Below are positions 52,259-62,793 of a DNA stretch of 64,000 nt, in pieces (the first letter of the stretch is position 1; each line of letters opens with the position of its first letter). The notes under the pieces are model-generated. The model did not search any database, was not told the DNA's origin, and worked only from the letters and a program-made list of their open reading frames with translations. A program made the position numbers and the translations under genes. The DNA lies in contig MQUF01000002.1 of NCBI GenBank assembly GCA_001914235.1, positions 1 through 64,000 of the forward strand. The letters are read 5' to 3'. Source of the DNA: Desulfobulbaceae bacterium DB1 (GTDB lineage: Bacteria > Desulfobacterota > Desulfobulbia > Desulfobulbales > SURF-16).

Positions 52259-54745
52259 ATGAATACGAACATATATGATTTTGCCGCTATTGAAAAGAAA
52301 TGGCAGATGAAATGGCTTTCCGAAAAATCCTTTAAAGTCTCCCATGATGCCGGGAAAAAGAAATATTATCTGCTGGAGATGTTTCCCTATCCTTCCGGCC
52401 GCATCCACATGGGCCATGTTCGCAATTACACCATCGGCGACGTGGTTGCCCGTTTCAAAAGAATGCAGGGTTACAATGTCCTGCATCCCATGGGCTGGGA
52501 TGCATTTGGCCTGCCCGCCGAAAATGCGGCCATCAAACACGCCACCCATCCGGCCAAATGGACCTATGAAAACATCGAGTATATGAAAGGTCAGCTGCAG
52601 GGCATGGGACTCAGTTACGACTGGGACCGTGAACTGGCAACCTGTTCCCCGGATTATTATCGCTGGGAACAGCTCTTTTTCATCCGGCTTTACCGGAAAG
52701 GTCTTGTCTACCCCAGGGTAACCACGGTCAACTGGTGCGAAACCTGCCAGACGGTGCTTGCCAATGAACAGGTTATCGACGGCTGTTGCTGGCGCTGTGA
52801 CGAAAGCGTCCTGCCGCGGGAAATGAACGGCTGGTTTTTTAAAATAACCGATTATGCCGAGGAGCTTCTCGCTGAATGCGACCATCTCAAAGGCTGGCCG
52901 GAAAAAGTTTTGACCATGCAGCGCAACTGGATCGGCAAAAGCATCGGGGCCGAAATTGATTTCACCATTGAGGGGATGGACAAAAAACTGACCATTTTCA
53001 CCACCCGTCCCGACACAATTCATGGTGCGACCTTCATGTCCATTGCCCCTGACCACAAATTAATCCCGGAACTGGTCCAGGGAACAGGCATGGAAGATGC
53101 CGTCGCCGCTTTTGCCGTTAAAACCCGCATTGACAGACAGCGGCAGAACCCGGAGGATGAACTTGCCAAGGAAGGTGTCTTTACCGGTCGATACGCGCTA
53201 AATCCCTTCACCGGGGACAGGCTGCCCATTTATGCGGCCAATTTCGTCCTGGCCGAATACGGCACCGGCGCCGTCATGGCTGTTCCGGCCCATGACCAGC
53301 GTGACTTTGAATTCGCCCGTCAATATAAACTGCCGATCATGGTGGTTATTCAGCCCGAGGGTGAAGAACTTCACGCCGAGACCATGGAAGCCGCCCACGA
53401 AGGCCCGGGAAATCTCGTCAATTCAGCCGCATTCAACGGGCTCTCTTCGTCGGATGCCAAGGTAAAAATAACCGAAACCGCTCAAAACAGGGGGTTCGGC
53501 AAGCCCCGGACAACCTACCGATTGCGGGACTGGGGTATTTCCAGGCAGCGTTACTGGGGAGCGCCGATCCCCATGATTTACTGTGAGCGTTGCGGCGTGC
53601 AGCCGGTGCCGGAAAATGATCTTCCCGTCACCCTTCCCGCTGATGTCATTATCGAAAAATCGGGCAAATCCCCCCTGCATGACCTGGAAAGCTTTTACAA
53701 AACCACCTGTCCGGCATGCGGCGGACCCGGCAGGCGCGAAACCGACACCATGGATACCTTTGTCGAATCATCATGGTATTACGCCCGATATGCCTGCCCG
53801 GATTATGTTCAGGGACCGCTGCACAAGGAATCGGTTGATTACTGGCTGCCCGTTGACCAGTATATCGGCGGGGTCGAACACGCCATCCTGCATCTCCTTT
53901 ATGCCCGCTTCTTCACCAAGGTCATGCGGGATCTCGGGTACCTTTCCATTGACGAACCCTTCACCAATCTGCTGACCCAGGGCATGGTCATCAAGGACGG
54001 CACCAAGATGTCCAAATCAAAGGGCAATGTTGTCGACCCCGACACCCTCATCAAAAAATACGGCGCCGACACCGTCAGGCTCTTCAGCCTGTTTGCCGCG
54101 CCGCCGGAAAAGGATCTGGAGTGGAGCGATCAGGGAGTTGAGGGAGCCTATCGTTTTTTAAACAGGGTACACCGCTTTGTCGCTGATAATCTTGACATGC
54201 TGCGCCGAACAACCGCCGAAATCCCGGAAAACATCGAGGGACCGAGCCGCGAACTGCACCGCAAGACCCACCAGACAATCAGCAAGGTGAGCAGCGACAT
54301 CGACGGCAAATTTCATTTCAACACGGCAATCAGCGCGGTCATGGAACTGACCAATACCCTCTATGCCCTTACCGGAGAAAATTCCCGCCAATGGCCGGCA
54401 GACGCTGTCATCAAAGAGGCCGTGGAGGCAATTGTTGTTCTGCTCTCCCCAATGGTGCCCCATTTCTGCGAGGAGCTGTGGCAACGCACCGGCCACGACA
54501 CGGTGCTTTCCACAACGCCCTGGCCGCTCTTTGACGAAAATGCAGCCAAGGAAGACGAAATTACTCTCGTGGTCCAGATTAACGGGAAGGTTCGCAGCAA
54601 GCTGCAAGTCGCCGCGGACTGTGATGAAGATCTTTTGAAGGAAAAAACCCTGGCGGATGATAAGGTGCTGAAGTTTATCGATAACAAAACAATTCGCAAG
54701 ATCATTGTCGTCAGAAACAAACTGATTAATATCGTCGTTTCCTGA
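52259..54745 (+). CDS. leuS: Leucyl-tRNA synthetase
   Basis: A class I aminoacyl-tRNA synthetase of 828 residues. The HIGH-type motif appears as HMGHVRN near residue 50 and the KMSKS motif as [10 protein letters not shown] near 582. The CP1 editing domain (about 220-400) contains [12 protein letters not shown] and [19 protein letters not shown], including the editing Asp. A zinc-like Cys set (CETC...CWRC) lies at about 160-180. Everything expected is present. Confidence 0.98.
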   Translation: MNTNIYDFAAIEKKWQMKWLSEKSFKVSHDAGKKKYYLLEMFPYPSGRIHMGHVRNYTIGDVVARFKRMQGYNVLHPMGWDAFGLPAENAAIKHATHPAKWTYENIEYMKGQLQGMGLSYDWDRELATCSPDYYRWEQLFFIRLYRKGLVYPRVTTVNWCETCQTVLANEQVIDGCCWRCDESVLPREMNGWFFKITDYAEELLAECDHLKGWPEKVLTMQRNWIGKSIGAEIDFTIEGMDKKLTIFTTRPDTIHGATFMSIAPDHKLIPELVQGTGMEDAVAAFAVKTRIDRQRQNPEDELAKEGVFTGRYALNPFTGDRLPIYAANFVLAEYGTGAVMAVPAHDQRDFEFARQYKLPIMVVIQPEGEELHAETMEAAHEGPGNLVNSAAFNGLSSSDAKVKITETAQNRGFGKPRTTYRLRDWGISRQRYWGAPIPMIYCERCGVQPVPENDLPVTLPADVIIEKSGKSPLHDLESFYKTTCPACGGPGRRETDTMDTFVESSWYYARYACPDYVQGPLHKESVDYWLPVDQYIGGVEHAILHLLYARFFTKVMRDLGYLSIDEPFTNLLTQGMVIKDGTKMSKSKGNVVDPDTLIKKYGADTVRLFSLFAAPPEKDLEWSDQGVEGAYRFLNRVHRFVADNLDMLRRTTAEIPENIEGPSRELHRKTHQTISKVSSDIDGKFHFNTAISAVMELTNTLYALTGENSRQWPADAVIKEAVEAIVVLLSPMVPHFCEELWQRTGHDTVLSTTPWPLFDENAAKEDEITLVVQINGKVRSKLQVAADCDEDLLKEKTLADDKVLKFIDNKTIRKIIVVRNKLINIVVS

Positions 54746-54783
54746 ACGATTTCCGCGTACCTACAGGTTCAAAGGGTTACAAC

Positions 54784-55380
54784 ATGAGAGCAGCAATCAA
54801 TTCGGTTCTCCTCCTGTCCGTCATTTTTCTTCTGTCTGCCTGCGGCTATACCCATCCCTATGTAAAAATGATGAGCGAGGGGCAAGGAAACACGGGAAAC
54901 GGTATTTCCATTTATGTGGATATGTGGGACAACCAGACCAGTGAATTGGGGTATCAAGCGGAAATCAAGCAGGCCCTGTTTCGCTGGATGAAAAAATCTT
55001 CCTTTATCACCATGGCGCAAAGCAAGGAACAGGCTGACTACATCCTTGACGGCAGGGTTGATTCGGTCCGTTATCCGGGGCTTTCCTACGGCGAATGGGA
55101 CAGGGCGGTTGAACTGAGAGCGGAAGTACTTTTCAGTTTCAAAATGATTGACCGAAAAACAGGAAAAGTCTTCCTGCAGGCCGATGAACGCAAGTGGCAA
55201 GAATCTTTCAGGGCAAACAAGAATGCGGCGACAACCGAAAGGAACAAACGGGAGTCATTGCAGGAAATCGCCGAACATATCGCGGAAAACATGTACGTCC
55301 AGCTTTCTTACAGATTTTCCCACAAAGACGAGCCCGGCATGAAAATGGATTTTCCAGCAAAAACAGAGACCAGTGACTGA
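54784..55380 (+). CDS. lptE: LPS-assembly lipoprotein LptE-like
   Basis: The 198-residue protein has a signal peptide with lipobox LLSACGY. This is followed by the LptE-like pattern VYVDMWDNQTSELGYQ (here ISIYVDMWDNQTSELGYQ) and a repeated amphipathic strand pattern, ending in the helix EIAEHIAENMYVQLSYRF. LptE plugs the LptD barrel in the outer membrane during lipopolysaccharide insertion. Its place directly after leuS matches the gamma-proteobacterial leuS-lptE order, supporting the call; sequence alone is only moderately diagnostic. Confidence 0.8.
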   Translation: MRAAINSVLLLSVIFLLSACGYTHPYVKMMSEGQGNTGNGISIYVDMWDNQTSELGYQAEIKQALFRWMKKSSFITMAQSKEQADYILDGRVDSVRYPGLSYGEWDRAVELRAEVLFSFKMIDRKTGKVFLQADERKWQESFRANKNAATTERNKRESLQEIAEHIAENMYVQLSYRFSHKDEPGMKMDFPAKTETSD

Positions 55381-55387
55381 TGCTCTC

Positions 55388-55433
55388 AAAAAAAAAGCGC
55401 CGACTCAAGAACATTGAGCCGGCGCTTTTTTTT
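55388..55433. terminator. Bidirectional Rho-independent terminator
   Basis: GCGCCGACTCAA and TTGAGCCGGCGC pair with one mismatch around a five-base loop, flanked by a run of A on the left and eight T on the right. It serves lptE (+) and transketolase (-), which converge. Confidence 0.9.
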
Positions 55434-55462
55434 GCTCTTTTATTGTGAAAAAATGCTTTTTC

Positions 55463-57403
55463 CTACAACAGCTGCTTAAAGGATCTGACAATCCCTGCCG
55501 CGTCAAGCCCCTGTTCGGCATAAAGATCGGCAGGTTTCCCGGAAGAACCGTAATGGGTGACACCCAGCCTCTTTAATCCGCAGACCAGCCCTTCATCAGC
55601 CAGAAGCGTGCCGATCATGGCGCCGAGACCGGTATCGACATGATGGTCTTCCACAGTGAGGACAGGCCCGTTTTTAGCGGCTTCCAGCACGCTTTGCCGG
55701 TCAAGGGGAACAATGGAAGCCATCAGCAGTACGGACACCGATATCCCTTCATCCCGCAATTTCCGCCAGGCATCCATGACATAATTACTCAAGGCGCCAT
55801 AGGAAATAATGGTGCCTTTATCGCCCCGGCGCACCCAGTCGCCACGGCCCGGAGTAAAAACATAATCAGCTCCGAAGAACGGGGTGCCGGCCTCATTTGT
55901 GATCATATTCATCTTCGAGCGGCCCATGCCGACAAAACAATTGCCGGGACTGACGGCTGCATGACGGACGATATGGTCCGTCTGGTTGGGATCAGCGGGA
56001 AGAAAAACGTTAAACCCGAAATAATTGCGCATCAGGCCGATATAATCGATACCCTGGTGGGTGGGGCCGTCCTCTCCGACGTCAAGACCGAGATGGGTGG
56101 CCACCACCTTGACATTGGTGTGGTTGATATCATTAAGCCGGTTCTGGTTATAGACCTCGGAAACGGCAAAGACGCCAAAGGTGCTGAAAAAGGTTGCCAT
56201 CTCCTCCCGGCTGATGGCTCCTGCCATGGTGGCGGCGTGATGCTCCTGAATACCGGCTTCGAGAAAGGCCTCGGGCATATGTTTGTGAAAATCCCCCATT
56301 TTTACCGACCCTTCCAGGTCGCAGGAGATGCCGACGATTTTCGGGGCTTTCCCCGGCACATTGTTTAACCTGGCGAGCTCATACAGCGCGGTGCCGTAAG
56401 CTGAACGGCAATCCGTTCTGGTTCCTGCATCGTAAACCACGGCTTTGCCGGCTTCAATCCGCGGATAGCAAACCGTGTCGGCCAGGCGCGTTGCGGCAGA
56501 AACGGGTTGTTGTCGCAGTTCCGCCCATTTGGCGGAATCATTCACCACCCCCAGTTCGGCGCATGCCGCATCGAGCTGCTCCTGCTTCAGAGGGGAGCCA
56601 TGATATTTGGCCAGGTTCTCCATAAAGGAAACTCCCTTGCCCATGGTGGTTTTAGCAATAATGACGGTGGGTCGCTCTTTTGCACCGTTGCCGTTATAGA
56701 TCCCGGCAAGCTTCGCAAAAACCTTCCGGCAATCATGACCGTCGTCAAGATTGTCGACATTCCAGCCGCAGGAGGCAAACAGGCCGGGAATATCACTCGG
56801 CATGACCTCTTCCGTGCTGCCGCAGATCTGCAGGTGATTCCGGTCGACTATGCCGATCAGATTATCAAGTTTATACTTATGGGCAAATCGCATTGCCTCG
56901 GCGGCCTGCCCTTTCTGCAGATCACCATCACCCATGAAGACAAAAACCTTGCTGCCGGATCCCTTAAGCTTCATGGCCATGGCCATGCCCACGGCGGTTG
57001 ACAATCCCTGGCCGAGATTGCCGGTATCCCATTCAACGCCGGGGACGATCTTTTCCACATGACCGGGAAAACCGGACCCAGCACGCCTGAAACCGGCGAG
57101 AAATTCTTCCTCGCTGAAATAACCGTACTCGGAGAGAACACTATAGACACCCGGGGAAATATGGCCTATGCTCATCACGACCCTGTCTCTGCCGTCCCAA
57201 CGCGGTTCCCGCGGCTTATGATTCATCATGCCGTAAGTGACGAGCAGCAGATCCAGCGACGAAAGCGATCCGCCGGGATGGCCCGAAGCAGCCAGACTGG
57301 TTGACAGCAGAATGCGCCGGGCGCATCGTTTTCTCATCTCCGCAAGCTCTTGCAGCTCTTTCGTGGACAATTGATCGTTATTCGGGTTTAATTTCAATGT
57401 CAT
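55463..57403 (-). CDS. tkt: Transketolase
   Basis: A 646-residue single-chain transketolase of the pentose-phosphate pathway. The TPP-binding region shows AASGHPGGSLSSLDLL at the N-terminus and MGDGDLQKGQAAEAMRFA with the GDG motif. The pyrimidine domain carries VGISCDLEGSVKM, AGIQEHHAATMAGAI with the catalytic Glu, and TFGVFAVSEVYNQ. The chain is complete. With rpiB elsewhere in the window it supplies pentose phosphates. Confidence 0.95.
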   Translation of the reverse strand: MTLKLNPNNDQLSTKELQELAEMRKRCARRILLSTSLAASGHPGGSLSSLDLLLVTYGMMNHKPREPRWDGRDRVVMSIGHISPGVYSVLSEYGYFSEEEFLAGFRRAGSGFPGHVEKIVPGVEWDTGNLGQGLSTAVGMAMAMKLKGSGSKVFVFMGDGDLQKGQAAEAMRFAHKYKLDNLIGIVDRNHLQICGSTEEVMPSDIPGLFASCGWNVDNLDDGHDCRKVFAKLAGIYNGNGAKERPTVIIAKTTMGKGVSFMENLAKYHGSPLKQEQLDAACAELGVVNDSAKWAELRQQPVSAATRLADTVCYPRIEAGKAVVYDAGTRTDCRSAYGTALYELARLNNVPGKAPKIVGISCDLEGSVKMGDFHKHMPEAFLEAGIQEHHAATMAGAISREEMATFFSTFGVFAVSEVYNQNRLNDINHTNVKVVATHLGLDVGEDGPTHQGIDYIGLMRNYFGFNVFLPADPNQTDHIVRHAAVSPGNCFVGMGRSKMNMITNEAGTPFFGADYVFTPGRGDWVRRGDKGTIISYGALSNYVMDAWRKLRDEGISVSVLLMASIVPLDRQSVLEAAKNGPVLTVEDHHVDTGLGAMIGTLLADEGLVCGLKRLGVTHYGSSGKPADLYAEQGLDAAGIVRSFKQLL

Positions 57404-57555
57404 GACATCTCCAGTTGGACTGTTGACTGGTTTATTGGTTGCCGGCGGTCAAAAGGTTCGTTACAGTGCAGGTTCCTGCGCGACCGTCACGTGTTACAAT
57501 TTTACAAAGACAGCCATATTACTATGTTCTCGACCAACTCTCCAGCAGAAAATCC

Positions 57556-58554
57556 ATGAAATTTCGCCCATTGCAAATCGGCAACATAACTCTTGAAAAT
57601 CCCTTTATTCTTGCGCCCCTGGCCGGTTACACCGATCTGCCCTTTCGCCTGCTTTGCCGGGAATATGGGGCCGGACTCGTCTTTTCGGAGATGATCAGCT
57701 GCCACGGCCTGACATACGAACAGCAGAAAACATGGGAGATGCTGCAAACCGCGGCCGACGAAAGGCCGGTGGTCATGCAGCTGTTCGGCGCGGAAACCGA
57801 TGTCATGGCCCGGGCAACGGCCATGATCGCGAAACTCCCCATTGACTGCATTGATATCAATATGGGGTGTCCGGTCCGCAAGGTCGTGAAAAAAGGAGCC
57901 GGATGCGCCCTGATGAAAACACCGGAACTGGCCGGCGAGATCATCCGGGCCGTGGTCGGCAATACCGACAAGCCGGTCACGGTGAAATTCCGTTCAGGCT
58001 GGACCCATCAATCCATCACGGCACCGGATTTTGCCCGAATGGCCGAAGAAGCGGGAGCGGCGGCGGTCACCATCCATGCCAGAACATGGAGCGACGGTTT
58101 TTCCGGCAGCGTGGACTGGAAAATCATTGAACGCGTCAAAAACAGCGTTGGCATTCCGGTGATCGGCAACGGGGATATCCATTCCCATGCCGAGGGAATT
58201 GCCATGATGGAAGCAACCGGTTGCGACGGCGTGATGATCGGCCGGGCCGCCCTCGGGCGCCCGTGGATCTTCAGTCCGGAAGAGATGCCCTCCTCGCCCG
58301 GTGTCCGCCTGCTGGCAGTCAAGCGCCACCTGGAACTCATCGCCCTCTTTACCAAACCGGCACACGCCCTGGGAAAGATACGAAATTACGCCGGCAAATA
58401 TTTCAAGGGAATGCGGCACGGAACCACTATCCGCAACACGATTTACGCAATGAAAACCTTTGCCGAGCTCGATCGCTATATCACGTCGCTGCTGGACCGG
58501 TCACTTGCGGAAGATCGACAGGATCAGGGAGACAACAACACTGATGACAATTGA
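57556..58554 (+). CDS. dus: tRNA-dihydrouridine synthase
   Basis: An FMN enzyme that reduces uridines in tRNA, about 332 residues from ATG at 57556 (MKFRPLQIGN); the upstream open frame is not family-like. Motifs are LAPLAGYTDLPFRLLCREYGAG, VMQLFGAETD, DINMGCPVRKVVKKGAGCALM with the catalytic Cys, and GNGDIHS...GCDGVMIGRAALGRPWIF. It belongs to the DusB-like bacterial group. Its last 54 bases overlap the DUF2905 gene on the other strand. Confidence 0.95.
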   Translation: MKFRPLQIGNITLENPFILAPLAGYTDLPFRLLCREYGAGLVFSEMISCHGLTYEQQKTWEMLQTAADERPVVMQLFGAETDVMARATAMIAKLPIDCIDINMGCPVRKVVKKGAGCALMKTPELAGEIIRAVVGNTDKPVTVKFRSGWTHQSITAPDFARMAEEAGAAAVTIHARTWSDGFSGSVDWKIIERVKNSVGIPVIGNGDIHSHAEGIAMMEATGCDGVMIGRAALGRPWIFSPEEMPSSPGVRLLAVKRHLELIALFTKPAHALGKIRNYAGKYFKGMRHGTTIRNTIYAMKTFAELDRYITSLLDRSLAEDRQDQGDNNTDDN

Positions 58555-58701
58555 GGTGGCCAGGGGAAAATAAAAACTGAAGCCTCCCCGGCGCACGACA
58601 ATATCACCCGGCAGTCGTCCGACGGGAAATTTGCTCAGCCAGGGCCACAACAGCCCGACTATGATCAGTATTGCGCCGATAAGAATAAGATTTTTCGCCA
58701 T
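58501..58701 (-). CDS. DUF2905 small membrane protein
   Basis: A 66-residue protein with two membrane segments (LILIGAILIIVGLLWPWL and the C-terminal ATSIVISVVVSLILSIF) around the conserved loop GRLPGDIVVRRGGFSFYFPLA. This is the complete DUF2905 pattern. Function is unknown. It lies opposite the end of dus with a 54-base overlap, an unusual but credible arrangement for such a small, well-conserved frame. Confidence 0.85.
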   Translation of the reverse strand: MAKNLILIGAILIIVGLLWPWLSKFPVGRLPGDIVVRRGGFSFYFPLATSIVISVVVSLILSIFRK

Positions 58702-58858
58702 GGCGGAAGGATGCGCAACTTCTCGTGCTTGTAAGAGTCAATAAAAACTGCTACGATTTGGGTTGATGTCGGCCCGGACGGAAAGCTGCTTCTTGACATC
58801 GTCCGAAAAGAGTCCCCGGAGGCCGACAAAATTTTTTAAAAAATACCATTAATAGATC

Positions 58859-60244
58859 ATGTCCACAATACTTGTTGTTGATGACGAACTCAGCATGCGC
58901 GAGTTCCTGAAAATCCTTCTGGAAAAAGAAGGGCATCAAGCGGTAACCGCCCAGGACGGTGAAAAAGCCCTGAAAATCATTGATACTCAGGAATTCGACC
59001 TTGTCATTTCCGATATCAGGATGCCGGGGATGGGGGGCCTTGAACTGCTTGAGCATGTGAAAAAAAAGCACAGTGATCTTCCTTTTGTCATGATAACCGC
59101 CTTCGCCTCGCCCGAGGACGCGGTGCAGGCCATGAAACACGGGGCCTACGACTATATCACCAAACCGTTCAAGCTCGATGAAATCAAATCCATCATCCAT
59201 TCATCCATAGCAGGTTCGCCAAATATCGCGGCCGGCAAAAAGGATACGCCTTCTTCCTTTCCCAATATTATCGGGGAAAGCGCGGAAATGAAAAAAATCT
59301 TCGACCAGATTGATCGAATCGCCCCCACCCATGCCAATGTGCTCATTGTCGGCGAATCGGGCACGGGCAAAGAGCTGGTGGCCCAAGCCATCCATCAAAA
59401 AAGCAAGGCGGCAGACAACAACTTCGTGCCGATCACCTGCAATGCCATCCCGGAATCACTTTTTGAAAGTGAACTGTTCGGTCATGTCAAGGGGTCTTTT
59501 ACCGGCGCCAATGCCAACAAGATAGGTCTTTTTGAGCTGGCCAACAACGGCAGCGCCTTTCTCGACGAAATCGGCGAACTGACCCCCCTTGTGCAAACCA
59601 AGCTGCTGCGCGTGCTTCAGGAAAGGGAATTCAAACGGGTGGGCGACACCAAAACAATCAAGGTCAATGTCCGCATCATTTCGGCGACAAATCGCGACCT
59701 GGAGCAGGAAATCCTGGAAAAACGGTTCAGGGAGGATCTCTTTTACCGTCTGGCGGTTGTCCCTCTCCGCATGCCTCCCCTGCGGGAAAGAAAAGGCGAT
59801 GTCCCTCTGCTGGTGGACTATTTCCTGAAAAAATACTCAAAAACATTTGAGAAAGATGTCCAGCAGCTTTCCTCCTATGCCATGGAGGTGCTGATGAACT
59901 ATGATTTCCCGGGCAATGTCAGGGAACTTGAAAACATTATCGAACGGGGAGTCGCTCTTTCCACATCAAACATCATCCTGCCGGAAAGCCTGACATTATC
60001 TTCCCAGCGCCGGATTGAACCTCTCTCCGCACCTGTCCCTGAAAACGGAGATACGCTTTTTGCCCTGGCCGGCGAAGAAGAGCTTTATGACCTCGGCCTT
60101 GAACAGGTAACGAGCAAATTCGAAAAAAAAATGATCGAACTCGCCCTGAAAAAAGCGGGCAACTCGAAAATGAAGGCCGCGGATCTCCTGAAAATCAGTT
60201 TTCGTTCCATGCGCTACAAGGTGAAAAAATATGATATCCAGTAA
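58859..60244 (+). CDS. pilR: Sigma-54-dependent response regulator (PilR/NtrC family)
   Basis: A 461-residue activator. The receiver domain has the phosphoacceptor Asp52 in VISDIRMPGM, with ITAF and KPF completing it. The AAA+ domain shows Walker A GESGTGKE (165-172), the sigma-54-contact loop GSFTGA (212-217, Ser in place of the usual Ala), and the SATNRDL and FPGNVRELEN blocks. The C-terminus ends in a Fis-type helix-turn-helix (SKMKAADLLKISFRSMRYKVKKY). It is followed by a PilS-like kinase, so PilR is the best name, but pil structural genes are not in view. Confidence 0.9.
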   Translation: MSTILVVDDELSMREFLKILLEKEGHQAVTAQDGEKALKIIDTQEFDLVISDIRMPGMGGLELLEHVKKKHSDLPFVMITAFASPEDAVQAMKHGAYDYITKPFKLDEIKSIIHSSIAGSPNIAAGKKDTPSSFPNIIGESAEMKKIFDQIDRIAPTHANVLIVGESGTGKELVAQAIHQKSKAADNNFVPITCNAIPESLFESELFGHVKGSFTGANANKIGLFELANNGSAFLDEIGELTPLVQTKLLRVLQEREFKRVGDTKTIKVNVRIISATNRDLEQEILEKRFREDLFYRLAVVPLRMPPLRERKGDVPLLVDYFLKKYSKTFEKDVQQLSSYAMEVLMNYDFPGNVRELENIIERGVALSTSNIILPESLTLSSQRRIEPLSAPVPENGDTLFALAGEEELYDLGLEQVTSKFEKKMIELALKKAGNSKMKAADLLKISFRSMRYKVKKYDIQ

Positions 60245-60344
60245 ACCACGGCTCCATTATTTCTCCCGAAACAGAAAAAGAACCATGCTTCACCAGGTCG
60301 ACGCGGCCTGATCCCCGCCACCGGACAAAGCACAAGCCACTCTC

Positions 60345-62009
60345 ATGATATTGAAAAAATTACGTTCTTTTTCCAGCACCGCAACCGAGGCTGATTATCA
60401 TCTGAAAAATCAACTGCACTGGGTTCTTTTTCTCCGGGTTGTCATTCTGAGCATACTCCTCGGCCTCACCGTGCTGCTCCAGAACAAGGAACATGACATC
60501 GTTCTGCCGCCGATTATCCATATCATCTGGTTTTTGGTCGGAACGTACCTTTTTACCATCATCTCCGCCCTGCTCCTCAAGTTCATTTCCTGCTATCGCC
60601 GTTTTGCCTATTTCCAGATCACCATTGACTGTGGTCTGACCAGTTGTCTTGTTTTTTTTACGGGCGGCAGCGAATCCATCTTCACCGTTATCTATTTTCT
60701 CCCCATCATCAGCAGCGCCATGATCCTTTTCCGCCGTGGGGCTCTGCTGCTGGCGGCGTTGTCAACCTGCAGTTACGGCGCAATCATCGCCTTGGAATAT
60801 CTCGGCCACACAGATCCCCTTCTGCGCAGCGGATCTTCCCCTGTCACCAGTATCAGGCTGGCCATGCACTTTTTTTCCATCCGCGGCATCAGTTTTTTTC
60901 TGGTGGCAATCCTGAGTTCCATGCTTTCCGAACGGCTTTACCGAGCCGAAGCCCAACTTTCAAAGGCATCTCGCGATCTCGACAGACTTGCCTTGCTGTA
61001 CAAACAGATCTTTGACGATATCGCCACCGGCATCATCACCGTTGATTCAAATGGACGCATTTCCTCCTTTAACCGTTCCGCCGGTATCATAACAGGTTAT
61101 GGGGCCATGGATGTTCTCAGTAGAAGTTTTGATCGCATATTTCCGGAACTGACAACCGAAAAAACCGACACTCTTCGCCCCATGACCTATCTGAAAAAAA
61201 AGGGGGGAGACAAAATTCCGGTGGGATACTCCTGGACACGGCTCAATATGCCCGGTGACTGCACCAATTGCCGGGTCTATACCATGCAGGATCTCAGCGT
61301 GATAAAAAAGATGGAAGAACAGGTGCGCCAGTCAGAAAAAATGGCGGCCATCGGCGAGATGGCGGCGGGCATCGCCCATGAATTCCGGAACCCTCTGGCC
61401 GCCATTTCAGGAGCGGCCCAAGTGCTTGAAAACGATTTTGAACCGGGGACTCCATCCAAGAGCCTGATGAATATTATCGTCCGGGAATGCGATCGCCTTG
61501 AAGGAACGATCAGTGAATTTCTCCAATTCTCCAAACCAGCCACGCCGGAAAAAAGCTGGATTTCCCTGCGCGGCATTGTCGAGGAAGCCCGCGACCTGCT
61601 GCAACAGAAAAAAGATTGGGGCGAACGATTTCATGTGCAAACGAAAATCCCTGAAAATCTTGACTGCTGGGGAGATGCCCGGCAGATAAAACAGATTTTC
61701 CTCAATCTGATGGAAAACGCGCGCAATGCCATGGAACAAACCGGTGGCATCATGACGGTGTCAGCCGAAGAAATAAGCGAGGATGAACAGGAAAAAACCC
61801 TCCTCCACATTACGGATACCGGTCCGGGGATAGCTCAGAAACATAGAGAACGAATCTTTGAACCTTTTTTCACCACCCGGGAAAACGGCACCGGACTTGG
61901 CCTGGCAATCGTCAAGCAACTGGTTGAAAGCCATGGGGGGGAGATCCGGCTTGAAGAAAACCGGGAACAAAAAGGAACCACATTCAGCTTCACCCTCCCA
62001 CTTCCCTGA
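60345..62009 (+). CDS. pilS: PilS-type sensor histidine kinase
   Basis: A 554-residue membrane kinase: about six membrane segments in the first 200 residues, a PAS domain (about 220-325, IFDDIATGIITVDSNGRISSFN), then the kinase core. His345 in AAGIAHEFRNPLAAISGA is the autophosphorylation site. The N-box NLMENARNAMEQ, G1 ITDTGPGIAQ and G2 TTRENGTGLGLAIVKQL follow. The six-helix sensor followed by PAS matches PilS. It follows the response regulator by 100 bases, the reverse of the usual pilS-pilR order. Confidence 0.9.
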   Translation: MILKKLRSFSSTATEADYHLKNQLHWVLFLRVVILSILLGLTVLLQNKEHDIVLPPIIHIIWFLVGTYLFTIISALLLKFISCYRRFAYFQITIDCGLTSCLVFFTGGSESIFTVIYFLPIISSAMILFRRGALLLAALSTCSYGAIIALEYLGHTDPLLRSGSSPVTSIRLAMHFFSIRGISFFLVAILSSMLSERLYRAEAQLSKASRDLDRLALLYKQIFDDIATGIITVDSNGRISSFNRSAGIITGYGAMDVLSRSFDRIFPELTTEKTDTLRPMTYLKKKGGDKIPVGYSWTRLNMPGDCTNCRVYTMQDLSVIKKMEEQVRQSEKMAAIGEMAAGIAHEFRNPLAAISGAAQVLENDFEPGTPSKSLMNIIVRECDRLEGTISEFLQFSKPATPEKSWISLRGIVEEARDLLQQKKDWGERFHVQTKIPENLDCWGDARQIKQIFLNLMENARNAMEQTGGIMTVSAEEISEDEQEKTLLHITDTGPGIAQKHRERIFEPFFTTRENGTGLGLAIVKQLVESHGGEIRLEENREQKGTTFSFTLPLP

Positions 62010-62023
62010 CATTATATTGCCTC

Positions 62024-62761
62024 ATGACAATCCCCTCACACGCCACGACAACCAGCAACATCCCGGCGACCCGGCAAAATCCGCTTTGCCGTGCCTTGTC
62101 CGGCAAATCAACACCGCGAAGATATCTGGTCGGATATCTCTTCATCTTCGCTTTTGTCTTTAATTTCCAGTCAATCGCTTATGGCGCTTCAAGTTTTTCT
62201 TCTCTTTTCGGCTACACCTCGGAACCGCAAGATACCCTGCATTATCTTCCCCAGTGGCTTACCGTACTTGAACGCCACCTTATCGAGGATGTCCCTGAAG
62301 GGAACTGCACGGATTCCTTCTTTAACCGCTGTCATTTAAAGAACTGGCTCCAGTTTCTCGAAACGATCAAGACCAAGCCTCTTCTGGAGCAGATTAGCGA
62401 AGTTAATCTGTATGCCAATCAAAAAACATATATTCTTGATATGGCCAATTACGGGAAAGAAGATTACTGGGCCATTGCCAAGGAATTTCTGTATAACGGC
62501 GGCGATTGTGAAGATTATGCGATAACCAAGTTTTTTTCCCTCCGCTGGCTTGGTTTCGACATGGACAGCATACGTATCGTCATCCTGCAGGATACGAATC
62601 TGCGTGTTGCCCATGCCGTTCTCGGGGTCGAGTACAACAACGACGTCCTCATTCTTGACAACCAGACGCAGCAAGTCGTTTCCCACAAAGCCATTGTCCA
62701 TTATCTTCCACTGTATTCCATAAATGAAAAAAAATGGTGGCTGCACCTGCCCGGAATGTAA
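62024..62761 (+). CDS. LapG-type transglutaminase-like cysteine protease
   Basis: A 245-residue member of the BTLCP (DUF920) family with a membrane or signal segment at about 35-55. The catalytic triad is visible: Cys162 in GGDCEDYAI, His197 in RVAHAVLG and Asp212 in LILDNQTQQ. The family's YKxxxM-type helix appears as YAITKFFSLRWLG. LapG in Pseudomonas cleaves the surface adhesin LapA under control of LapD and cyclic di-GMP. No lapD or large adhesin gene is nearby in the window. It begins 14 bases after pilS, so it may share that transcript. Confidence 0.85.
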   Translation: MTIPSHATTTSNIPATRQNPLCRALSGKSTPRRYLVGYLFIFAFVFNFQSIAYGASSFSSLFGYTSEPQDTLHYLPQWLTVLERHLIEDVPEGNCTDSFFNRCHLKNWLQFLETIKTKPLLEQISEVNLYANQKTYILDMANYGKEDYWAIAKEFLYNGGDCEDYAITKFFSLRWLGFDMDSIRIVILQDTNLRVAHAVLGVEYNNDVLILDNQTQQVVSHKAIVHYLPLYSINEKKWWLHLPGM

Positions 62762-62793
62762 ATCCGGCTAAATGGCCACAAAAAAGCAGCGTA

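Noticed and set aside
52016-53056. Minus-strand frame of about 346 codons
   Set aside because: Antisense to dnaB and leuS, both certain genes; no motif or start signal.
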